The notes under the pieces were generated by a model, which saw only the letters and a program-made list of their open reading frames with translations, was not told the origin of the DNA and did not search any database. The translations under genes and the position numbers were made by a program. Of a stretch of DNA of 64,000 nt, positions 8,180 through 17,013 are shown piece after piece (within the stretch, counting starts at the first letter, position 1; the number at the start of each line of letters is the position of its first letter). This DNA comes from Phycisphaerae bacterium. GTDB taxonomy: Bacteria > Planctomycetota > Phycisphaerae > Phycisphaerales > UBA1924. The DNA is taken from assembly GCA_016794925.1 (NCBI GenBank), contig JAEUIW010000006.1, positions 92,335-156,334 on the forward strand, written 5' to 3'.

Positions 8180-10279
8180 TCAGCGCGGACCATGGCGCAC
8201 CGCCCAATGCTGCTCGTCCGTTTGCAGTCGCCGCGAGATGGACCGACGCACGTCCGGCGCCATGATCAGGATGGGAGGCCACGGTCGCACCGGCTCCCCG
8301 CCCGAATCGTCGCCGGGGAGCTTGGGAGTGGAATCAAAGCACAACGATCCATTCTCAAGCACGGACCGGTCGGCATCGCGTCCCGCGTCTGTGTGAGCGG
8401 CCCAGTGGAACATCACTTCGTCGGGGTCGTCGAGCCGGACGTCCGGTCCCACCGCGACAACAAACGGCGGCACACCTTGAATCGTGGCGACGCGGCGCAG
8501 CACGTCGCGGCCCTGCCCCGGACCATCTTTGTTCACCCGAACGAAGAGCCATCCCCGTCCGAGCTCCTCGGGCAACGCCGCGTCCAGCACGCTGGGAATC
8601 CGGCGAACTTCTTGCAGCAGCGCCTCGGCGCCGGCTCTCTCCAACACCACCGCACGCGGGCGTATGCCTTCTCCTCTCCCCCCCACTTCCTCCCCGGTTC
8701 GCTTCCGTGTGCAGTCAAATCCGATCTTGGTTCCCGCGCCCAAGCGAGGCGCGGCATGGTCCAGAATATCAAGCGGACCGCGCACCATTTCCACATCACG
8801 GAGCGGGTGGCACCGCTCCGTCGCGGCCGAGAGCACGGCCCGTGGATCATGGACGTCGACATCCTCATCGACCACGAAGATCGACTTGGTCCAGGCCATC
8901 TGTCCCGCGCCCCAGATCGCGTGCATCACGCGGCGAGCCTGAAGAGGGTACTCCTTTCGGATCTTGATGAACGCGCATGAATGAAACACGCCGAACATCG
9001 GGAGGTCGTAGTCCAGGACGTCGTGAACAAGCGTTCGGAGCAACGGCAGGAAGATCCGCTCCGTCGCCTTGCCCATGAAATAGTCCTCCTGCGGCGGAAG
9101 ACCGACCACGGTGGCCGGGAAGATCGGATCACGCCGATGCGTGATCGCCGTGACACGCATGATCGGATAGCGATCCGGCAACGAATAGAAGCCGGTGTGA
9201 TCTCCGAACGGACCCTCGAGCACGGCGCCCGGGCCCAGCGGCTCCTGCGTTGTGCGGGGATCCCATCCCGGTAACCCCGACTCGGACGACACGAGTCCTT
9301 CGATCACGATCTCGGCGTTCGCGGGAACCGAGAGCGGCACCGTCTGGCACGGCACCACGGGAATGCCACCTCGGTTCAGGAAGCCGGCGAGGAGAACCTC
9401 AGAGATTCCCGGCGGCAGCGGCGCCGTCGCCGCGTACGGCAGCACGGACTCCCCCCCGAGCACGATGGCGACAGGCATGTCCTCACCCGCGGCTTTCCAT
9501 GACCTCCAGTGCCTGGCCCCGTCATGATGCATGTGCCAGTGCATGGCCAGCCGGTCGCGCCCGAGCAATTGCACGCGATACATCCCGATGTTCCGTGAGG
9601 GTGGGTTGGGACGCCCCAAGTCCGATCGATGGATCGTGTGAACGCCCGCCAAGGTGATGTACCGTCCGCGGGATTCCCTTTCCCAGTCCGGGCCTGATCC
9701 CAGCCCAGGAACTACTGAATTCGTGCCCGCGGGATAGCCCACCGCCGCGAAGTCACCATCCAGCGGCCAGCACCGGAGCATCGGCAGCCGCGTGAGGTCA
9801 ATATCCCGAGCGGTATGCACGACCTGCTGGCACGGGCCGGTCCGGACACGCCGGGGGCCGATCCGTGTCAATTCGAGCAATTCCGGCAGCCGCCGCCACC
9901 GGTCCGACCAGGTGGCGGGAAGCTCCGGCCGGGCCAGTGACGCGACCCGTTCCGCGACGGCCTCGATCCCGCCAGGAGTGTGTCCTCCCGTGTGGCAACC
10001 CAACGCCATTTCCATGCGGTGGTACGACCCGAACGCATTAATGAGCACCGGCATGTCCGACCCGCGTACGTTTGTCAGCAGCAGCGCCCTGCCCCCCAGC
10101 GCGTGCGATCGTGGATCCGCGCGTCGAGTCGCCGCCGCCGGCAGGGTCGGGGCGACGGACTTGCTCTCCCGATCTGCCAATTCGGTGATCTCAAGCAACG
10201 GAGAGACGCACGTGCGAATCGTCAACAAATTGCCAGCCGCACCGAGCGCCCCGACGAACTCACGCACGTCCGCGTACAT
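8180..10279 (-). CDS. UbiD-family decarboxylase, probably for menaquinone (futalosine route)
   Basis: The product has 699 residues. It begins like UbiD proteins (YADVREFVGAL...LLEIT) and contains the central FGDHTGFYS element, ITHRRDPIFPATVVG, PPQEDYFMGKATERIFLP and the FHSCAFIKIRKEYP block. UbiD enzymes are prenylated-FMN-dependent decarboxylases. The long form (over 600 residues) with this last block resembles the decarboxylases assigned to the futalosine menaquinone pathway, so that role is likely but not proven. A UbiX prenyltransferase is not seen here. The start ATG lies 11 bp from the divergent methyltransferase start, so each promoter must sit inside the neighbour or the messages are nearly leaderless. 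Confidence 0.82.
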   Translation of the reverse strand: MYADVREFVGALGAAGNLLTIRTCVSPLLEITELADRESKSVAPTLPAAATRRADPRSHALGGRALLLTNVRGSDMPVLINAFGSYHRMEMALGCHTGGHTPGGIEAVAERVASLARPELPATWSDRWRRLPELLELTRIGPRRVRTGPCQQVVHTARDIDLTRLPMLRCWPLDGDFAAVGYPAGTNSVVPGLGSGPDWERESRGRYITLAGVHTIHRSDLGRPNPPSRNIGMYRVQLLGRDRLAMHWHMHHDGARHWRSWKAAGEDMPVAIVLGGESVLPYAATAPLPPGISEVLLAGFLNRGGIPVVPCQTVPLSVPANAEIVIEGLVSSESGLPGWDPRTTQEPLGPGAVLEGPFGDHTGFYSLPDRYPIMRVTAITHRRDPIFPATVVGLPPQEDYFMGKATERIFLPLLRTLVHDVLDYDLPMFGVFHSCAFIKIRKEYPLQARRVMHAIWGAGQMAWTKSIFVVDEDVDVHDPRAVLSAATERCHPLRDVEMVRGPLDILDHAAPRLGAGTKIGFDCTRKRTGEEVGGRGEGIRPRAVVLERAGAEALLQEVRRIPSVLDAALPEELGRGWLFVRVNKDGPGQGRDVLRRVATIQGVPPFVVAVGPDVRLDDPDEVMFHWAAHTDAGRDADRSVLENGSLCFDSTPKLPGDDSGGEPVRPWPPILIMAPDVRRSISRRLQTDEQHWAVRHGPR

Positions 10280-10290
10280 TCCTGAAGACT

Positions 10291-11040
10291 ATGGACGTCC
10301 AACGCCCGACACCCAGCCCCGATCCCACGCTCAGTTCGGACTACCAGCGCGATTGGCCCGCGTATTTCGAGGCCGTCTCGAACAAGCCGCCCCGCGAGAC
10401 GCTGATGCGGGCGTTGAATTCCATTGAGATCGTGGATCCGCACCACGCACTCCCGGAGCAGCCCCTGGCCATCGACCTCGGGTGCGGCGAAGGTCGCGAC
10501 ACGCGCGCGCTGCTCGGCAGAAACGGGGCGGTACGCTGGACGGTCACGGCCATCGATTCGTCGCCGGTAGGGCTCAGCAAGCTGGCCGCTTCTCTCGACG
10601 CCGCCAGCGCCGCTCGGGTCTGGCCCCTCAACCTCCCCCTCGAGCACGTGTCACAGTCCCTCGCTGCGGGTGTGCCCGCCGCCCCGAACGGCTCGCTCAG
10701 GAGTGCGGCAGTCTTGGTGAACGCCTCGTTCGCGTTGCCATTTTGCGATCCCAAAGCGTTCCCGGCGCTGTGGACCTGGATTCGGAACATCCTCGCCCCG
10801 GGCGGACGGTTCGCGGGGCAGCTCTTCGGCGACCGGGACTCCTGGGCGCCGGCACGCCCCGCGAGTCACTACACTCGCGCGGCGGCGATCGGACTCATGC
10901 TGGGCTTTGACTTGGAACTGTTCGACGAGGTCGAAAAGGACGGCGAGGACGCCATGGGGGGACGCAAGCACCATCACGTGTTCCACATTGTGGCACGCAA
11001 GCCGTTCGCCAGAATTCCCAATACGGATCATTCAGCATGA
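10291..11040 (+). CDS. Class I SAM-dependent methyltransferase
   Basis: The product has 249 residues. A conserved N-terminal element (RDWPAYFEAV, then PPRETLMRAL) precedes SAM motif I, IDLGCGEGRDT near residues 68-78, an acidic end of the second strand (AIDSS), and the APGGRFAGQLFG post-motif. This arrangement resembles TehB/thiopurine-type small-molecule methyltransferases; the acceptor is unknown. No Shine-Dalgarno precedes the ATG, and the divergent decarboxylase start is 11 bp away. Its stop overlaps the next start (ATGA at 11037), so it is the first gene of an operon with an ABC exporter. Confidence 0.8.
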   Translation: MDVQRPTPSPDPTLSSDYQRDWPAYFEAVSNKPPRETLMRALNSIEIVDPHHALPEQPLAIDLGCGEGRDTRALLGRNGAVRWTVTAIDSSPVGLSKLAASLDAASAARVWPLNLPLEHVSQSLAAGVPAAPNGSLRSAAVLVNASFALPFCDPKAFPALWTWIRNILAPGGRFAGQLFGDRDSWAPARPASHYTRAAAIGLMLGFDLELFDEVEKDGEDAMGGRKHHHVFHIVARKPFARIPNTDHSA

Positions 11041-12131
11041 ACCTCGGGGTTGCCGCACACACGGGCGAGCTGGTCATCGATCTCGAGAACGTCGAGAAGA
11101 CGTACAAGGGCCGGATCCGCGCGCTTCGCGGCGTGTCGATGCGCGTCGAGCGGGGCGCGGTCTTCGGCCTGCTCGGCCCCAACGGCGCGGGCAAGAGCAC
11201 CTTGGTCAAGATCCTGATGACGGTCATCCGGGCCTCGAAATGCCGCGGCACCATGCTGGGCTCGCCCATCGGAAACAAGAACGCCCTGGCCCGTGTGGGG
11301 TACCTCCCCGAGCATCATCGCTTCCCGGAATATCTCACGGCTCGTCAGGTGCTCGATTTCTACGGCGCCTTGGCGCGAGTCGGCCGCTCCGACCGTCGCT
11401 CCCGCGCCCCGGAATTGTTGGACCTGGTCGGACTTGCCGAATGGACGGACAAGAGAGTCAGGCAATTCAGCAAGGGCATGCGCCAGCGCCTTGGCATCGC
11501 CCAGGCGCTCATGAACAACCCCGATCTCGTGCTCCTCGACGAGCCCACCGACGGCGTCGACCCCGTGGGACGGAGGGACATCCGCAACGTGCTGTCGCAC
11601 CTGCGTGATCAGGGAAAGACCGTGCTGCTCAACTCGCACCTTCTGAGCGAGCTTGAGATGGTCTGCGACCGGGTCGCCATCATGGTGCAGGGGCTCGTCA
11701 CCTCGCAAGGTACGATCAACGAACTCACCGAAGGGGATCGGCGATTCGAGATTGAACTCGCCGATTCCCGTACGCCCGATCAGCCGTTCTCCGCAGACCT
11801 GCTCGCGGCGCTTCCCCCGGGCACGCGGCCCGCAATGCCGGCCGCTCCCACATCGACCGGCGCTCCCACAGGACCCGCGCCCTGGACAGGCCTGCTCCCA
11901 ACGGGCGAACGGGTGAGCATCGAATCGGCCATGCTCAGAGTCTGGACCGACGACCCAGCGAGAATGCAACCGATCCTCGATGGCCTCCGCGCCCGCGGGC
12001 AGGTGATCCGCGCCATGCGCCCCATCCGACCCTCGCTCGAAGACCTGTTCATGCGCGCGGTCACGGACCCCGCCACGGGCGAGGTGTTGCGTCCCGGCGC
12101 CGCCCCAACCCGGACGGAGAATCGTCCATGA
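11037..12131 (+). CDS. ABC transporter ATP-binding protein
   Basis: The product has 364 residues. It carries Walker A GPNGAGKS (residues 47-54), the signature FSKGMRQ near 145, and Walker B LVLLDEPTDGVDP near 163-175, followed by the H-loop region NSHLLSELE. This is the DrrA/CcmA-like subfamily that drives ABC-2 type exporters or membrane-remodelling complexes. After residue 230 there is a Pro/Ala/Thr-rich stretch and a C-terminal regulatory-like segment. It overlaps the methyltransferase by 4 bp and the permease gene by 4 bp, so the two transporter subunits are certainly co-translated. The substrate is unknown. Confidence 0.9.
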   Translation: MNLGVAAHTGELVIDLENVEKTYKGRIRALRGVSMRVERGAVFGLLGPNGAGKSTLVKILMTVIRASKCRGTMLGSPIGNKNALARVGYLPEHHRFPEYLTARQVLDFYGALARVGRSDRRSRAPELLDLVGLAEWTDKRVRQFSKGMRQRLGIAQALMNNPDLVLLDEPTDGVDPVGRRDIRNVLSHLRDQGKTVLLNSHLLSELEMVCDRVAIMVQGLVTSQGTINELTEGDRRFEIELADSRTPDQPFSADLLAALPPGTRPAMPAAPTSTGAPTGPAPWTGLLPTGERVSIESAMLRVWTDDPARMQPILDGLRARGQVIRAMRPIRPSLEDLFMRAVTDPATGEVLRPGAAPTRTENRP

Positions 12132-13384
12132 TCACGCAGTCCTGGGCAATTTTCCTCGACGGTTACCGGGAGCTGAACGCCAAGAAACTCTTCTGGTTCG
12201 TGCTCGCCATCTCGCTTCTCGTGGTGCTCGCGTTCGCGGGCCTGGGAATCACCCGCACCGGCATCACCGTCCTGTGGTGGGAGATCCCCGTCCAGATGTT
12301 CAGCCGTCTGCCGCCGGACATGCTCACGCCCGGGAAATTCTACAAGTTCGTGTTCCTGCAGTTCGGCATCGCCCTCTGGTTGAGCTGGATCGCTACGGTC
12401 CTCGCCCTCGTCAGCACCGCGTCGATTATCCCGGACTTCATTCAGGGCGGCGCGGTCGAACTCACCCTCAGCAAACCCATCGGCCGCGCGCGGCTGTTTC
12501 TCACCAAGTACCTCTCCGGCCTGCTTTTCGTCCTGCTCCAGGTCTCGCTCTTCACTCTCGCCTCTTTTCTGGTCATCGGCGTTCGCGGCGGAGCGTGGGA
12601 ACCGGGCCTCTTCTGGTCGATCCCGATCATGACGCTCTTCTTCAGCTACCTGTATTCCGTATGTGCCCTGCTGGGATTGCTGACGCGATCGACCATCGCC
12701 GCGCTCCTGCTCACGCTCCTGTGCTGGACCGGCCTGTTCGCGGTGAACTCGCTCGAGAGTATCTTTTTGTTCGTCCGCGCAAACTACGAGGAGCGCGTCG
12801 TTGCCGTCGAGCGCGACATTCAACGGTTGGAACGCGACCTTGCCTCCGCGCCAGCGGACGATGCCCCGCCAGCCCCCCCGCCTCCCTCTTCGATCGCACC
12901 GGATGGCGCCAAGGGCGGGCTCCTCTCGACGGTCACCGACGCCCTGAAGAACTCGCTCCGCGCCCCTCCCGGCCGAGAGGATATGGCGCGCAGGCTTGAG
13001 CAGCGGAAGGGCCTGTTACCCTTGGCCCGCCAGGACTTGGCGCGCTGGACCCATGTCCACGAGATCAGCTTGGGCGTGAAAACGGTCCTCCCCAAGACCC
13101 AGGACACCATCGAGCTGCTCCGACGCACCTTGGTTCGAACGGCCGATCTCAACGCCTTCGAGAACGCGAACGACGGCGGTGATGACGCCGAGGTTGATTT
13201 CCAATTTCGACCCAATGGGAGTGGACCGGGCACCGACGTCCGAGTGGACCCACGACGCATTGGCCAACGCGTCCGCTCACTCCAGGACAGCCGCAGCGCG
13301 GCCTGGGTCATCGGGACTTCGCTCGGATTCGAGTTTGTGGTCCTCGGTTTGGCCTGCTGGATCTTCTGCCGACGGGAATTCTGA
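12128..13384 (+). CDS. ABC-2 type transporter permease with large soluble insert
   Basis: The product has 418 residues. Five hydrophobic segments occur between residues 18 and 220 and one more at the C-terminus (AAWVIGTSLGFEFVVLGLACW). Between the fifth and sixth lies a soluble region of about 160 residues with charged helices (ERDIQRLERDL, ARRLEQRKGLLPLARQDL) and a Pro-rich stretch, likely a coiled-coil hairpin. The gene starts in a 4-bp overlap with the ATPase gene. Known relatives act as the membrane half of exporters. Substrate and side of the insert are not determined. Confidence 0.82.
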   Translation: MITQSWAIFLDGYRELNAKKLFWFVLAISLLVVLAFAGLGITRTGITVLWWEIPVQMFSRLPPDMLTPGKFYKFVFLQFGIALWLSWIATVLALVSTASIIPDFIQGGAVELTLSKPIGRARLFLTKYLSGLLFVLLQVSLFTLASFLVIGVRGGAWEPGLFWSIPIMTLFFSYLYSVCALLGLLTRSTIAALLLTLLCWTGLFAVNSLESIFLFVRANYEERVVAVERDIQRLERDLASAPADDAPPAPPPPSSIAPDGAKGGLLSTVTDALKNSLRAPPGREDMARRLEQRKGLLPLARQDLARWTHVHEISLGVKTVLPKTQDTIELLRRTLVRTADLNAFENANDGGDDAEVDFQFRPNGSGPGTDVRVDPRRIGQRVRSLQDSRSAAWVIGTSLGFEFVVLGLACWIFCRREF

Positions 13385-13410
13385 GCCGCTTTGCGTTCCA
13401 GCATCGGCCC

Positions 13411-14229
13411 TTAGCTTGCCAGTTCCCGGCCGCGATCGCGCGCCGCGACAATCGCATCGCGGATCGACGAAGCAACGCCCGCCTCGTCCATCACGCGGCA
13501 AGCCACATCGGTCGTTCCCCCCTTGCTCGTCACCCGCGCGCGCAACGCCCCGGGACCATCCTCGCGTCCCGCGTCCAGCAGCGCCGCAGCGCCCGACAGC
13601 GTCCTCCGCACGATCACTCCGGCTACCTTGCGGTCGAACCCCATCTCCACGGCCGCCCGTTCCATCGCCTCCGCAAGGTAGAACAGGTACGCCGGACCGG
13701 ACCCGGCCAGCGCGGTGAACGCGTCCATCAACCGCTCCTCGCAAGTCAGCACTTCTCCAAGCGGCTCGAACAGACCACGCGCGGACCGAATGTCCGATTC
13801 CCTCGTTCCGCCGGAGGGCGCAACGGCCGTTACCCCCTTTCCGAGCGACACCGCCAGGTTCGGCATGGCCCGAACCACGCGTTCGGTCTTCAACGCGCTC
13901 GTGATCGAAGCCGATGACACGCCGGCCATGATCGAAATCACCGTTCCGCTCGGGCGCACTCCTAGCAGCTCCGCGGCCACAAGCCGGAACACCTGAGGCT
14001 TCACGGCCAGCAGCAACATCCCACCGGACGATGATCCCCGCACAACGTCGGCAGCCCGAGCGCCGACGCAACAGCCGCGCGCGCGAAACGGCTCCAAGCG
14101 GCTCGGATCGGGATCCGCGAGCCCGATGCGCTCCGCTGGAAACATGCCCGCGCTGAGCACGCCGCGGACGATCGCTGCCCCCATGTTCCCGACGCCGATA
14201 ACCGCCAGTTCCGTTCCCGCAGTATCCAT
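13411..14229 (-). CDS. proC: Pyrroline-5-carboxylate reductase
   Basis: The product has 272 residues, the normal length. It shows the Rossmann motif GVGNMGAAI (residues 12-20), AMPNLAVSLGKGVTAV, and the conserved C-terminal blocks ALAGSGPAYLFYLAEAM and LRARVTSKGGTTDVA. The enzyme reduces pyrroline-5-carboxylate to proline with NAD(P)H in the cytosol. It is a single gene on the minus strand between the ABC operon and accA. Its start is 86 bp from the divergent accA start. Confidence 0.95.
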   Translation of the reverse strand: MDTAGTELAVIGVGNMGAAIVRGVLSAGMFPAERIGLADPDPSRLEPFRARGCCVGARAADVVRGSSSGGMLLLAVKPQVFRLVAAELLGVRPSGTVISIMAGVSSASITSALKTERVVRAMPNLAVSLGKGVTAVAPSGGTRESDIRSARGLFEPLGEVLTCEERLMDAFTALAGSGPAYLFYLAEAMERAAVEMGFDRKVAGVIVRRTLSGAAALLDAGREDGPGALRARVTSKGGTTDVACRVMDEAGVASSIRDAIVAARDRGRELAS

Positions 14230-14314
14230 GCGGAAAGCGTACCGGCCTTTCCCTAGAATACGAGCAAGTTGGGAAAGTGGGTCCCGGGGCCCTCCGACCC
14301 GCGACGGAGCCCAG

Positions 14315-15307
14315 ATGTCAACGTTTTACCAACTGGATTTCGAAAAGCCCGCCCTCGAGGTGGAACGCCGCATCGCCGAACTCGAGCCAAGGGCCGGCCG
14401 TGGGGACACCCGCAACGCTGAACAACTCGCCGTGGAGCGAGAACTGGAGAAACTCCGCGCCGAGCATCGGGAGCGCCTCTCCGAGGCCTATCGGGACCTG
14501 AGCGCCTGGAACACCGTGCGCGTCGCGCGGCATCCGAAGCGGCCTCAGACGCGCGACTACATCGAGATGATCGCCAAGGACTTCTGTGAGCTGCACGGAG
14601 ATCGACGCTTTGGCGATGACCCCGCCATGGTGACCGGGTTTGCCCGAATTGGACCCCACAAGGTCATGGTGGTGGGCCACCACAAGGGACGATCCACGCA
14701 GGAGCGTATCGCCTGCCACTTTGGCTGCGCCCATCCCGAGGGCTACCGCAAGGCGCTGCTGAAGTTCCAACTCGCGGAAAAATTCGGCCTTCCCATCGTG
14801 ACGTTCGTGGACACCCCCGGGGCCTACCCCGGCATCGGAGCGGAGCAGCGCGGTCAGGCCGAAGCCATCGCCGTCAATCTGCGGGAAATGAGCCGACTGC
14901 GGACGCCCATCGTCAGCCTCGTGATCGGCGAAGGCGGCTCCGGCGGAGCGCTGGGCATTGCCGTTGCCGACCGCGTGGGCATGATGTCTCACGCGTGGTA
15001 TTCCGTGATCAGCCCCGAGGGATGCGCCGCGATCCTCTGGAAGACCGCGAATGAGAAAACCAACACCGCCGCGGCCGATGCGCTCAGGCTCACCGCTCGC
15101 GACAATCTCGATCTTGGCATCGTGGACGACGTCGTGCAGGAGCCATTGGGTGGAGCCCATCGAGAACCCAAGGCGGCGGCGGCATCCGTGGAAAACTGGA
15201 TCCTGTCGTCGCTGGGCGAACTGAAGGGGCGCCCGATTGACGAGTTGCTCCAACGCCGGTACGAGCGTTTCCGCAAGCTCGGCGCATACATGGAAATGGG
15301 CGGCTAG
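14315..15307 (+). CDS. accA: Acetyl-CoA carboxylase carboxyltransferase subunit alpha
   Basis: The product has 330 residues, close to the usual 320. ATG at 14315 has GGAG 5 nt upstream; the longer open frame back to 14126 overlaps proC antisense and is not needed. Diagnostic blocks are LDFEKPALEVERRIAELE at the start, NTVRVARHPKRPQTRDYIE, DRRFGDDPAMVTGFARI, TFVDTPGAYPGIGAEQRGQ and IGEGGSGGALGI. AccA with AccD transfers CO2 from biotin to acetyl-CoA, the first step of fatty acid synthesis. The accD, accB and accC genes are not in the window. A long hairpin follows the stop. Confidence 0.96.
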   Translation: MSTFYQLDFEKPALEVERRIAELEPRAGRGDTRNAEQLAVERELEKLRAEHRERLSEAYRDLSAWNTVRVARHPKRPQTRDYIEMIAKDFCELHGDRRFGDDPAMVTGFARIGPHKVMVVGHHKGRSTQERIACHFGCAHPEGYRKALLKFQLAEKFGLPIVTFVDTPGAYPGIGAEQRGQAEAIAVNLREMSRLRTPIVSLVIGEGGSGGALGIAVADRVGMMSHAWYSVISPEGCAAILWKTANEKTNTAAADALRLTARDNLDLGIVDDVVQEPLGGAHREPKAAAASVENWILSSLGELKGRPIDELLQRRYERFRKLGAYMEMGG

Positions 15308-15365
15308 TCGGGATCTGCTCTCCTGAGTAGTTCGGCATTCTCACGCCAACAAAGATAACCAACTT

Positions 15366-15415
15366 ATCGGACGTTATTGCCCGCCGATAATGTCCGATTC
15401 TTGTTTGGTTTTTGA
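15366..15415 (+). terminator. Long hairpin terminator after accA
   Basis: The arms ATCGGACGTTAT (15366-15377) and ATAATGTCCGAT (15387-15398) pair over 12 bp with one G-T wobble and a 9-nt loop. Outside them AACCAAC and GTTTGGTT can extend the stem imperfectly. A T-rich run (TTGTTTGGTTTTT) follows. Because the upstream side is A-rich it could also work in the other direction. It separates accA from the DksA-like operon. Confidence 0.6.
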
Positions 15416-15440
15416 CTGTACCCACATCCGAGCCTAGCCT
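15412..15440 (+). promoter_or_regulatory. Possible sigma70-type promoter for the DksA-like/lspA operon
   Basis: TTGACT (15412-15417) is followed after exactly 17 bp by TAGCCT (15435-15440), a good -35 with a weak -10. It lies about 60 bp upstream of the DksA-like gene start and directly after the accA terminator. Confidence 0.4.
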
Positions 15441-15501
15441 TCTCGACTCAAAACGGCCGCAATGAAAATCGCGGCGAGGGAAGCAAGTCTGGGGCTTGAG
15501 C

Positions 15502-16350
15502 GTGTCCAAAGGCAACCGCGGAAAAACGAAGAAGCCGGTTTCCAAAGGGCGCGCCGCTCAGGCGGCGGCGAAGAAACACGCGGCGCCACGGCGAAGGGCC
15601 GCCGCGCCGAAGCCCGCGCAAAAATCCGCCGCCAAGCCGTCCCGTGCGCTGAACGCCAACGGCTCACTTGTCAAGTCGATTTCCGTGAAGCCTGGTACCA
15701 AACTCCCTCCGTCGCCCACCAAGAAGCCCGTGGTTGTGGTTGCTGGGCCCGTTCCGGTTTCCCCGGACCCGAAGGCCAAGCCCAAAGGGATCACGATCGT
15801 GACGGCCAAGCCTCCGATCCGGCCCAAGAGCAAGAAGCCGATCCAGATGCCGAACATGGGCGAACCGCTCCTTGGCGGCAAAAAGAAGTGGAAGCCGTTG
15901 ATCCCATCCGGCCCGAACGCGTCGGTGGGGGTGACATCGGGGTCGGGCGGCGGGGCACGCGGCACGATCAAGACCAAGCTTACGAAGAAAGAACTCGACA
16001 GGTACCGTGAAATTCTCCGGCGAAAGCGGGCGGAGCTTGTTGGGGATGTCTCGACGATGGAAACCGAAGCCCTGACCGGCTCGAGCGGCTCGCTCTCGCA
16101 TCTGCCGCAGCACATGGCGGATCAGGGATCGGAGACCTTCGACCAGGCTCTGTCGCTGGACTTGGCGAAGGTCGACCGCAACCTGATCCGCGAAATCGAC
16201 GAGGCACTCGCGCGCATCGAGGCCGGCACGTTCGGCGTCTGCGAGCTCACCGGAAAGCCGATTGCGAAGGACCGCTTGGAAGAGTTGCCCTGGACAAGGT
16301 ACTCGATCGAGGCCGCGCGCGAGCTGGAACGCCGCACGCACCACGCGTGA
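15502..16350 (+). CDS. DksA/TraR-family protein with lysine-alanine-proline-rich N-terminal tail
   Basis: The product has 282 residues. I favour GTG at 15502 (GGGG 7 nt upstream); TTG at 15496 is the alternative. Residues 1 to about 150 are basic and low complexity (Lys, Ala, Pro, Arg), like a histone H1 tail, and may contact nucleic acid. Residues 155-280 match the DksA/TraR fold: RYREILRRKRAEL coiled-coil start, LDLAKVDRNLIREIDEALARI, and GTFGVCELTGKPIAKDRLEELPW. Classical DksA has a four-Cys zinc finger. Here only one Cys is present in that block, and Thr, Arg and Ser occupy the other places, so zinc binding is doubtful. DksA binds RNA polymerase; the role of this variant is unknown. The stop overlaps lspA (GTGA). 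Confidence 0.8.
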   Translation: MSKGNRGKTKKPVSKGRAAQAAAKKHAAPRRRAAAPKPAQKSAAKPSRALNANGSLVKSISVKPGTKLPPSPTKKPVVVVAGPVPVSPDPKAKPKGITIVTAKPPIRPKSKKPIQMPNMGEPLLGGKKKWKPLIPSGPNASVGVTSGSGGGARGTIKTKLTKKELDRYREILRRKRAELVGDVSTMETEALTGSSGSLSHLPQHMADQGSETFDQALSLDLAKVDRNLIREIDEALARIEAGTFGVCELTGKPIAKDRLEELPWTRYSIEAARELERRTHHA

Positions 16351-17009
16351 ACCCAGATCATGCGCCAGAGAACCGTGCCATCGGCACGAGCCCGGCGAGA
16401 TCGCTGCGTGCGTGGTCCCTGTTGCTGACCGTGATGGTGCTTGGCCTGATCATCGACTTGGGGAGCAAGTCAGTCGCATTCCGAATGGTCGCCGATGCGC
16501 CCGTCGTGCTGGATCGCGACCGCATCCTCAGCATCGCCAGGGAAGACCCTCGGAAGATCGGCATGGTGTTGCCGGCGCACGCCCCGGTCCGCGTTATACC
16601 CGGCATTCTGGATCTGACGTTGGTGCTGAACCCCGGGGCGGTGTTCGGCATCGGCCCCGGTCAGCGCTGGTTCTTCGTTGCGTTCACGCTCTTGGCGCTC
16701 GGCTTGGGGCTCTGGATGTTCGCGGCGTGGACGAACGCACGCGACCGCTCAGCGCACGTGGCCATCGGGCTGCTGCTGTCCGGAGGCTTGGGGAACCTGT
16801 ATGACCGCCTCCAGTACGGGTGCGTCAGGGATTTTCTGCACCCGTTGCCGGGCTGGACATTCCCCTTCCAATGGAAGCCTTTCGGCGGCTCAGGGGAGAT
16901 CTGGCCGTACGTCTCGAACCTGGCCGATCTCTTCCTGCTGATCGGAATCGGGATGCTTGTGATCCATTTGTGGCGCCGCGATCACGAGCGCGGAGCGGTC
17001 GCCGGTTGA
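16347..17009 (+). CDS. lspA: Lipoprotein signal peptidase (signal peptidase II)
   Basis: The product has 220 residues. Four hydrophobic helices are visible. The family motifs are LNPGAVFGIG (residues about 92-101), GGLGNLYDRL with VRDF carrying one catalytic Asp, and SNLADLFLLIG carrying the second. The enzyme cuts prolipoproteins before the lipid-modified Cys in the inner membrane. It is longer than the usual 160-170 residues because of an insert of about 40 residues between helix 1 and helix 2. GTG start overlaps the DksA-like stop by 4 bp, so the pair is translationally coupled. Lipobox proteins in this window (19085 and 52628) are plausible substrates. Confidence 0.93.
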   Translation: MNPDHAPENRAIGTSPARSLRAWSLLLTVMVLGLIIDLGSKSVAFRMVADAPVVLDRDRILSIAREDPRKIGMVLPAHAPVRVIPGILDLTLVLNPGAVFGIGPGQRWFFVAFTLLALGLGLWMFAAWTNARDRSAHVAIGLLLSGGLGNLYDRLQYGCVRDFLHPLPGWTFPFQWKPFGGSGEIWPYVSNLADLFLLIGIGMLVIHLWRRDHERGAVAG

Positions 17010-17013
17010 GTCC

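Noticed and set aside
11028..11969. 313-codon minus-strand open frame
   Set aside because: Antisense to the ABC ATPase gene with full Walker and signature motifs.
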